From: an uncultured Collinsella sp.
Lineage (GTDB): Bacteria; Actinomycetota; Coriobacteriia; Coriobacteriales; Coriobacteriaceae
Reading direction: 5' to 3'
NCBI GenBank assembly: GCA_900541175.1
Contig: UQIT01000033.1
Location: 1-19,263 of the forward strand
DNA length: 19,263 bases
Under the pieces are notes generated by a model, which made no database searches, was not told the origin of the DNA, and worked only from the letters and a program-made list of their open reading frames with translations. Positions within the stretch are counted from its first letter, which is position 1. Each line of letters starts with the position of its first letter. The position numbers were made by a program, and so were the translations under genes. Below, piece after piece: positions 14,844 through 19,263 of this stretch.

Positions 14844-16091
14844 TTATGCAAAGCGGGCGACGAGCTCCTGGAGCACGTCGGTCATCTTGACGAGCGAACT
14901 GACCGGGACGAACTCGTTGACGCCGTGGTAGCAATAGCCGCCGGTGGAAAGGTTGGGGCAGGGCAGACCGCGGAACGACAGCTGGGCGCCGTCGGTGCCG
15001 CCGCGAATCGGCAGCACTTGGGGCTCAACGCCGCAGGCAAGGTAGGCTTCCTTGGCAACATCAATAAGCTCGGGATAGTCACGAACGATCTCGGCCATAT
15101 TTCGATACTGCTGCTTAATCTCGACCGTCACGCGCTCCTCACCCAGACGCTGGTTGAGCATCGAGGCGGCGGCATCAATAAGGTCGAGTTTCTGCTGGAA
15201 CTTGGCGGCGTCATGGTCGCGGACGATATAGCGCGCTGTGGCGTGATCGACGGTCGCAGATACACCCTCAAGGTGATAAAAGCCCTCGTAGCCTTCCGTA
15301 TACTCCGGGCGCTGCACGTAGGGGAGCAACGCGTTGAAGTCGCAGAACAGATTGCCTGCGTTGACCATACGGCCCTTAGCGTCGCCCGGGTGGATGGACT
15401 GGCCCTCAAAGCGGACGGTCGCCTCGGCGGCGTTAAAGCACTCCCACTCCAGCTCGCCGATGGGGCCGCCGTCGACCGTGTAGGCGTACTTGCAGCCAAA
15501 GGCATCGATATCCAACAGCTCGGCTCCGTGGCCGATCTCCTCGTCAGGGCAGAAGCAAATGCCGAGTGCGGGATGGGGCAGAGAGGGGTCCTGAGCGATA
15601 CGCGCGACAAGCGACATGATCTCGGCGACGCCTGCCTTGTCGTCCGCGCCCAGCAGCGTGGTGCCATCGCTGCAGACCAGGTCCTCACCCGCGAGGTCAT
15701 TCAGGGCGGGAAGCTTGGCGGTACTCATGGCAACGGGCTTACCGTCAACCGTGCCGCAGACCAGGTCGCCGCCTTCGTAGTGTACGATGTGCGGCTTCAC
15801 GCCGGCGCCCGGTGCAACTTCGGTGGTGTCGAGATGGGCGATCAGGCCCAGGGCGGGCTTGTCCTCAGCGCCCGCACTTGCGGGGATATGCGCGCAGACA
15901 TAGGCGTGCTCGGTCACGTGGGCATCTTCCGCACCAAGCTCGCGCAGCTCTTCAGCCAGCACGTTGGCAAGGTCAAACTGAACGGCGCTCGAGGGTGCCT
16001 GGTCGCAGTTTGCATCCTCGGACTGCGTGTTGATCTGGACGTAGCGCAAAAAGCGTTCGAGGACATCGGGGCTCGTGGTGGTGTTTTCCAT
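14844..16091 (-). CDS. pepT: Peptidase T (tripeptide aminopeptidase)
   Basis: A 415-residue cytoplasmic M20-family metallopeptidase that removes the N-terminal residue from tripeptides. The di-zinc site is visible: H86 and D88 in AHLDTTE, bridging D150 in LLGADDKAG, the catalytic E184 and metal-binding E185 in PDEEIGHGAE, D207 in TVDGGP, and a C-terminal His in YCYHGVNEF. RGGTDGAQLSFRGLPCPNL carries the substrate-binding Arg and is typical of PepT. The length matches the family (about 408-410). I chose the ATG at 16091 because it begins the conserved N-terminus and GGAG lies about ten bases upstream. A longer frame to 16187 adds unconserved residues and would cover the operator-like palindrome at 16140-16157. 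It is transcribed divergently from the metalloregulator. Confidence 0.95.
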   Translation of the reverse strand: MENTTTSPDVLERFLRYVQINTQSEDANCDQAPSSAVQFDLANVLAEELRELGAEDAHVTEHAYVCAHIPASAGAEDKPALGLIAHLDTTEVAPGAGVKPHIVHYEGGDLVCGTVDGKPVAMSTAKLPALNDLAGEDLVCSDGTTLLGADDKAGVAEIMSLVARIAQDPSLPHPALGICFCPDEEIGHGAELLDIDAFGCKYAYTVDGGPIGELEWECFNAAEATVRFEGQSIHPGDAKGRMVNAGNLFCDFNALLPYVQRPEYTEGYEGFYHLEGVSATVDHATARYIVRDHDAAKFQQKLDLIDAAASMLNQRLGEERVTVEIKQQYRNMAEIVRDYPELIDVAKEAYLACGVEPQVLPIRGGTDGAQLSFRGLPCPNLSTGGYCYHGVNEFVPVSSLVKMTDVLQELVARFA

Positions 16092-16139
16092 AAAGACCGC
16101 TCCAATCTTGGTCGTCGTGTGCAACAAGAACTCTAGCAC

Positions 16140-16157
16140 GGTATGCCACGGCATACC
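16140..16157. promoter_or_regulatory. Perfect 8+2+8 inverted repeat, operator candidate
   Basis: GGTATGCC (16140-16147) and GGCATACC (16150-16157) are perfect reverse complements separated by AC. The site lies in the 120-base divergent region between pepT and the metalloregulator gene. It would overlap the -35 region for a TAGAAT (16175-16180) -10 box on the + strand. It also sits just upstream of a weak minus-strand -10 candidate (TAGAGT, 16130-16135). DtxR/MntR proteins bind dyads of similar size near their targets. Autoregulation and control of pepT are inference, and the promoter boxes are weak. Confidence 0.5.
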
Positions 16158-16211
16158 ACGACGCTTGGATGGGGTAGAATCAGCCATTGAATGCAGAAGG
16201 GACGGAAGATC

Positions 16212-16634
16212 ATGGATACGACAAATAGCTCGCGCGAACTACATCTGACGGTGGCGAACGAAGACTACTTGGAGTGCATGGTTCGCATTGAAAGCGAAGA
16301 GGGGGAAACCAACGGCGTGCGATCGGTCGACATCGCGCAGCGCCTTGGCGTCTCCAAGGCATCGGTCAATAAAGCGGTTTCGGCGCTCAAGGCATCCGAG
16401 CTTGTCGAGCAATCGCACTACGGCAAGGTGATCCTGACCGATCGCGGCCGCGAGGTTGGTACGGCTATCTGGTACCGTCATCGCCTCATCCGCACGTTTT
16501 TGGTTCAGGAGCTCGGTGTCGAATTTGAGCGAGCCGATTCCGAGGCCTGCATGATGGAGCATGCGCTATCCGAGGACACGATGAGCCGCTGGCTCGCCTA
16601 TCTCGAAAAGCAGGGAATCAGCGTCGAGGAATAG
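16212..16634 (+). CDS. DtxR/MntR-family metal-dependent transcriptional regulator
   Basis: A 140-residue protein with the two-domain layout of MntR and without the C-terminal SH3-like domain of DtxR. A winged helix-turn-helix spans about residues 17-80 (RSVDIAQRLGVSKASVNKAVSAL is the helix-turn-helix core; ILTDRG is the wing). The dimerisation/metal domain spans about 85-135. Aligned by eye with B. subtilis MntR, the metal ligands would be D18, E21, H90, C113, E116 and H117. The acidic D18/E21 pair is MntR-like, while C113 in EACMMEH matches DtxR's C102 in place of MntR's E99. The identity of the metal is therefore unclear. ATG 16212 is preferred to 16191 because GGACGGAAG precedes it. The next gene starts 10 bases after the stop. 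Confidence 0.85.
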   Translation: MDTTNSSRELHLTVANEDYLECMVRIESEEGETNGVRSVDIAQRLGVSKASVNKAVSALKASELVEQSHYGKVILTDRGREVGTAIWYRHRLIRTFLVQELGVEFERADSEACMMEHALSEDTMSRWLAYLEKQGISVEE

Positions 16635-16644
16635 CGGGATATAT

Positions 16645-17538
16645 ATGGATACGAGTTATTACAACCGCTTTGGTGCCGAGGAACTTACGCGCCGCTTGTC
16701 GAGCGAGACCTTGTTGGCGCAGGGCCCCATGGGCAGTGTTCTGTTGAGTGAGTACGATGCCGCCGACATTCCACCGGCGTTTTGGAATCTGGCAGAGCCG
16801 CAGACCGTTTCTCGTATCCATCGCTTGTATGTCGCCGCCGGCGCGCAGGTGCTCATTACCAACACCTTTCAGGCATCAAGCTATGCCCTCAAACACGACC
16901 AGATTGCGCCGTCCGTGGCGGAGGTCAATCGCGGGGCCGTCGACGATGCCCGCCAGGCGCACCCTCAGCTGCTGCTGGGCTCGATGGGCCCGATCGGTAT
17001 TGAGTGGTTTGCCGAGGACTCTGCCGAGTATCGTGAAATCCGAGGCATTGCGCGCGAACAGGCGCACGCCTTGCTCAATGCCGGCGTTGACGGTCTGCTG
17101 ATCGAGACGGTGACGTCTATCCGTAATTTGCAGCCCATGCTTGCCGGCGCTCGAGATGCCGCCGACGGCATGCCTGTTCTGGTGAGTTTTGTCGTTGACG
17201 ATAAAGGCGACCTGTTGGGCGATGGCCTCAACATCGAGGCAGCCGTTTTGTACGCCGAAAAACACGGCGCAAACTCGGTTGGTGTTAATTGCTGTTCGCT
17301 TGCGGCCGCGAACGCGGCGGTGCCCAGGATGGTTGCATCGGCGACTACTCCCGTCACGGTGCGTCCCAACGTGGGCGATCCGGTCCAGACTCAGGATGGC
17401 CCCGTATGGCACGAGAACCCCGAAGCTTTCGCGCGCGCATGCATCGAATGGAGACATGCCGGCGCCGCAATGGTGGGCAGTTGTTGTGGAACCACGGCAA
17501 TCACTACGGCAGCGATGGCCGAGGCGCTCGATATATAA
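16645..17538 (+). CDS. Homocysteine S-methyltransferase family protein
   Basis: A 297-residue (beta/alpha)8 barrel of the S-methyl-trans family, which transfers a methyl group to the zinc-activated thiol of homocysteine to make methionine. The zinc ligands are recognisable: C216 in GVNCC and C280/C281 in GSCCGTT. The TNTFQAS motif (72-78) is also conserved. By memory it resembles the N-terminal homocysteine domain of MetH. Here it stands alone, without folate-, cobalamin- or activation domains. The methyl donor cannot be told from sequence: S-methylmethionine (MmuM-like), or a corrinoid/folate partner encoded elsewhere. The usual DG at the barrel start is QGPMG. The ribosome binding site is weak (GGGA, 16636-16639). 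Close spacing to the metalloregulator gene suggests an operon, with the terminator following at once. Confidence 0.88.
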   Translation: MDTSYYNRFGAEELTRRLSSETLLAQGPMGSVLLSEYDAADIPPAFWNLAEPQTVSRIHRLYVAAGAQVLITNTFQASSYALKHDQIAPSVAEVNRGAVDDARQAHPQLLLGSMGPIGIEWFAEDSAEYREIRGIAREQAHALLNAGVDGLLIETVTSIRNLQPMLAGARDAADGMPVLVSFVVDDKGDLLGDGLNIEAAVLYAEKHGANSVGVNCCSLAAANAAVPRMVASATTPVTVRPNVGDPVQTQDGPVWHENPEAFARACIEWRHAGAAMVGSCCGTTAITTAAMAEALDI

Positions 17539-17543
17539 AGGGC

Positions 17544-17571
17544 AAAACCGCTCCATACGGGGCAGTTTTTT
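17544..17571 (+). terminator. Intrinsic terminator after the homocysteine methyltransferase
   Basis: AAAAC (17544-17548) pairs with GTTTT, enclosing an inner GC/CC stem over an ATAC loop with one mismatch and one wobble. A run of six T ends at 17571. It begins five bases after the stop codon of the methyltransferase gene and should close the regulator-methyltransferase operon. The rest of the gap up to 17695 holds a 10-bp palindrome GGGTATACCC (17647-17656) and only weak promoter-like boxes. Confidence 0.8.
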
Positions 17572-17695
17572 ATTGCCTGCATGTCCTCGGCAGCATTTGC
17601 CCAAATGGTGAATGCTGGTGCCGGCAGGTTGCCGAGTGCATGTTGCGGGTATACCCCATGCGTACCATGATCCAAACACTGTGAGGTGTCTGCGC

Positions 17696-19096
17696 GTGTG
17701 CGCGATAATTCATTTTGGAACTGACGGTTGGCGCGCTCGCGTCGATGAGGACTTCACTGCCGATAACGTTGCCCGTATCGCCGATGCCGTCGGCGAGTTG
17801 TGGCAAAAGACCAATCCGGGCAAAACGGTATATATAGGGTTCGACACCCGGCCCCTGGCGCGCGAGTTCGCTGAGCTTGCGGCGGGCGTGCTAGCGGCGC
17901 ACGGGCTAGACGCCGTGCTCGCTTCGCGACCTGTCCCGACCCCTGCCCTTACGTGGGCGGCGGCTTATGACGGTGAGGCGTGCGGCGCGCTCATGGTGAC
18001 GGGGTCCCATCATCCGCAGGGCTATCTGTGCCTCAAGATTCGCATGGGTGACGGCTCGACCGCCAACCAGGATGTCATCGAAGAGCTCGAAGAGACCATG
18101 GCTCTCGAGCCAATGGGGATCGAGGGGCAATATCGCACCGCGGATATCATTCCTGACTATATGCAGGCGGTGGCATCGTTTGTCGATGCCGAAGCCATCC
18201 GCGCCGCGCACCTGCGCGTGGTTGTCGATCCCATGGGCGGCGCAGCCCAGGGCTATCTAGCCGACTTGCTGCGCGAGCTTGGCGTTGAGGTGCACGAGAT
18301 TCACGCCGGGCAGGCGTCTGACCAAGAAGATATCTGCCCCGACCCCGTTGAACCGTGGGTGGACGCTTGCGAGCGCACGGTTATCGAGGACGGAGCTTGC
18401 GCTGGCCTGGTGACCGACGGCGACGCCGACCGTATCGGCGCGGTTGACGAGCGCGGCAGATATATACATCCGCATCAGATCATGGCGCTCGTTTTGGGCG
18501 ACTTGGTTCAATTTCGTAATTTGGAGGGGCGCGTCGTCGTCAATCTTTCATGCTCGACGCTCGTGCGTCGCATTGCCGAGGCGCTTGGCTGCCGCGTGAC
18601 CGTCAAGCCAGTCGGTTTCAAATATATAGCGGCAGAGATGAAGAAGGGCGGCGTCCTCATGGGCGGCGAAGAAGCCGGTGGTATCGGCATCGCCGCGCAT
18701 ATGCCCGAGCGCGATGGAATCCTCGCCTGTCTGATTCTGTGTGAGCTTATGACTAAGACGGACGCGCCTTTGGGCGTTCTGGTCGACCAACTCGAGGACA
18801 GTTTTGGTAAGACGAGTTACGGTCGACGGGATTTGCGCCTTGAGGCCGAAGATGCCGAAACGTTACGAACCCTGCTGCCGGGCGTAAACCCCAAGTCGAT
18901 TTGTGGCAAGGTGCCGCAAAACGTTAGTCATATGGATGGCTTGCGTTTGGCATTCGAGGATGACACGTGGCTGCTGGTCCGTCCTAGCGGGACCGAACCA
19001 GTGGTGCGCGTCTACGCCGAGGGGTTCTCGGTGGAAGAACGTGATGAGTTGCTCGATGCTGGCTGTGCTTTAGCTAGGGGGACGTATCCGCTTTAA
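17696..19096 (+). CDS. Phosphoglucomutase/phosphomannomutase family protein
   Basis: A 466-residue alpha-D-phosphohexomutase, which interconverts hexose 1- and 6-phosphates through a phosphoserine. The four landmark loops are in order: the active-site serine loop VTGSHHP (S104), the metal-binding DGDADRIG (241-248), the sugar-binding GGEEAGG (323-329) and the phosphate-binding RPSGTEP (429-435). The serine loop differs from the usual TASHNP, so the preferred sugar is uncertain. GTG 17696 is chosen because GAGGTG (17683-17688) lies seven bases upstream and the conserved IIHFGTDGWRA strand begins just after. The upstream extension to 17612 is not conserved. Codon use is looser than in the atp genes: ATA, CTA and TTA codons recur. 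Products may feed cell-wall or glycogen precursors. Confidence 0.92.
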   Translation: MCAIIHFGTDGWRARVDEDFTADNVARIADAVGELWQKTNPGKTVYIGFDTRPLAREFAELAAGVLAAHGLDAVLASRPVPTPALTWAAAYDGEACGALMVTGSHHPQGYLCLKIRMGDGSTANQDVIEELEETMALEPMGIEGQYRTADIIPDYMQAVASFVDAEAIRAAHLRVVVDPMGGAAQGYLADLLRELGVEVHEIHAGQASDQEDICPDPVEPWVDACERTVIEDGACAGLVTDGDADRIGAVDERGRYIHPHQIMALVLGDLVQFRNLEGRVVVNLSCSTLVRRIAEALGCRVTVKPVGFKYIAAEMKKGGVLMGGEEAGGIGIAAHMPERDGILACLILCELMTKTDAPLGVLVDQLEDSFGKTSYGRRDLRLEAEDAETLRTLLPGVNPKSICGKVPQNVSHMDGLRLAFEDDTWLLVRPSGTEPVVRVYAEGFSVEERDELLDAGCALARGTYPL

Positions 19097-19263
19097 CCAT
19101 GAGACTGCCTTATATAAAGAGATGCTCGGCGAGCGGTAGGTAACGGCTGGCAAACGTTAGTCGGATTCCAAACTGTGTAGGAAATGTGTACGACCAGATT
19201 CCCGCCCACGGCGCCCCTCCGGTCTGGCAATATATCTCCTTGCCGCGCGGCCCGGTCGGACCG
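19097..19263. other. Unexplained right-end region, possible small minus-strand ORF
   Basis: No confident gene is present in these last 167 bases. On the minus strand a TTG at 19228-19230 has AGGAG (19236-19240) five bases upstream. It opens a 45-codon frame ending with TAA at 19093-19095, overlapping the end of the phosphohexomutase gene. I do not recognise the product. Small dyads are GCTCG-G-CGAGC (19124-19134), CCAGA...TCTGG (about 19194-19227) and CGGTC-G-GACCG at the very end (19253-19263). The region could be a leader or an RNA gene continuing beyond the edge. Confidence 0.25.

Noticed and set aside
14925..16136. 403-codon plus-strand frame opposite pepT
   Set aside because: pepT on the minus strand has a complete set of metal-site residues. 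The plus-strand translation has no family features.
16092..16187. Longer PepT N-terminus starting at 16187
   Set aside because: The extra 32 residues are not family-like, would cover the operator-like dyad, and the ATG at 16091 has a good ribosome binding site.

Overview
The window looks like a chromosomal segment of a GC-rich coriobacterium. A Collinsella-like actinobacterium of the gut fits best. This rests on recognised protein families, GC-rich codon use, frequent GTG/TTG starts and the atp-murA-LCP gene order, not on a database search. Every gene except pepT is on the + strand.

Region 1 (2-2478) is a translation-quality block. It holds the 3' part of prmC (release-factor methyltransferase), running off the left edge, and tsaC (YrdC/Sua5-type threonylcarbamoyl-AMP synthase). 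A more AT-rich HigBA/RelE-type toxin-antitoxin pair lies between them, with its own promoter and a palindromic operator. Region 2 (2492-4804) holds glpK (glycerol kinase), close behind tsaC, and upp (uracil salvage). Next come 282 bases without a gene, containing two strong inverted repeats and a good promoter.

Region 3 (5087-11970) is a complete F1Fo ATP synthase operon: atpI-like, atpB, E, F, H, A, G, D, C. Spacing is tight and several genes overlap. The c subunit lacks the Na+-binding residues, so the enzyme is predicted to be proton-coupled. A textbook terminator follows atpC, and it ends only 13 bases before the murA start codon.

Region 4 (12059-14590) is a cell-wall pair: murA (first committed step of peptidoglycan synthesis) and an LCP-family protein (attaches anionic glycopolymers to the wall). 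Three hairpins follow at 14591-14819. At least one is a clear terminator and one is a bidirectional terminator facing pepT.

Region 5 (14844-17538) has pepT (tripeptidase, - strand) diverging from a short DtxR/MntR-type metalloregulator, which is followed by a stand-alone homocysteine S-methyltransferase. A perfect 8+2+8 inverted repeat in the divergent promoter region is a strong operator candidate. Region 6 (17696-19096) is a phosphohexomutase. The last 167 bases hold no confident gene.

Most of the window is housekeeping sequence, and I do not see a clear new multi-gene system. The points most worth checking are the metalloregulator with a mixed DtxR/MntR metal site and its operator, the terminator abutting murA, the toxin-antitoxin insertion in the prmC-tsaC block, the signal-peptide-like start of AtpF, and a cluster of TATATA motifs confined to the last 2.5 kb.
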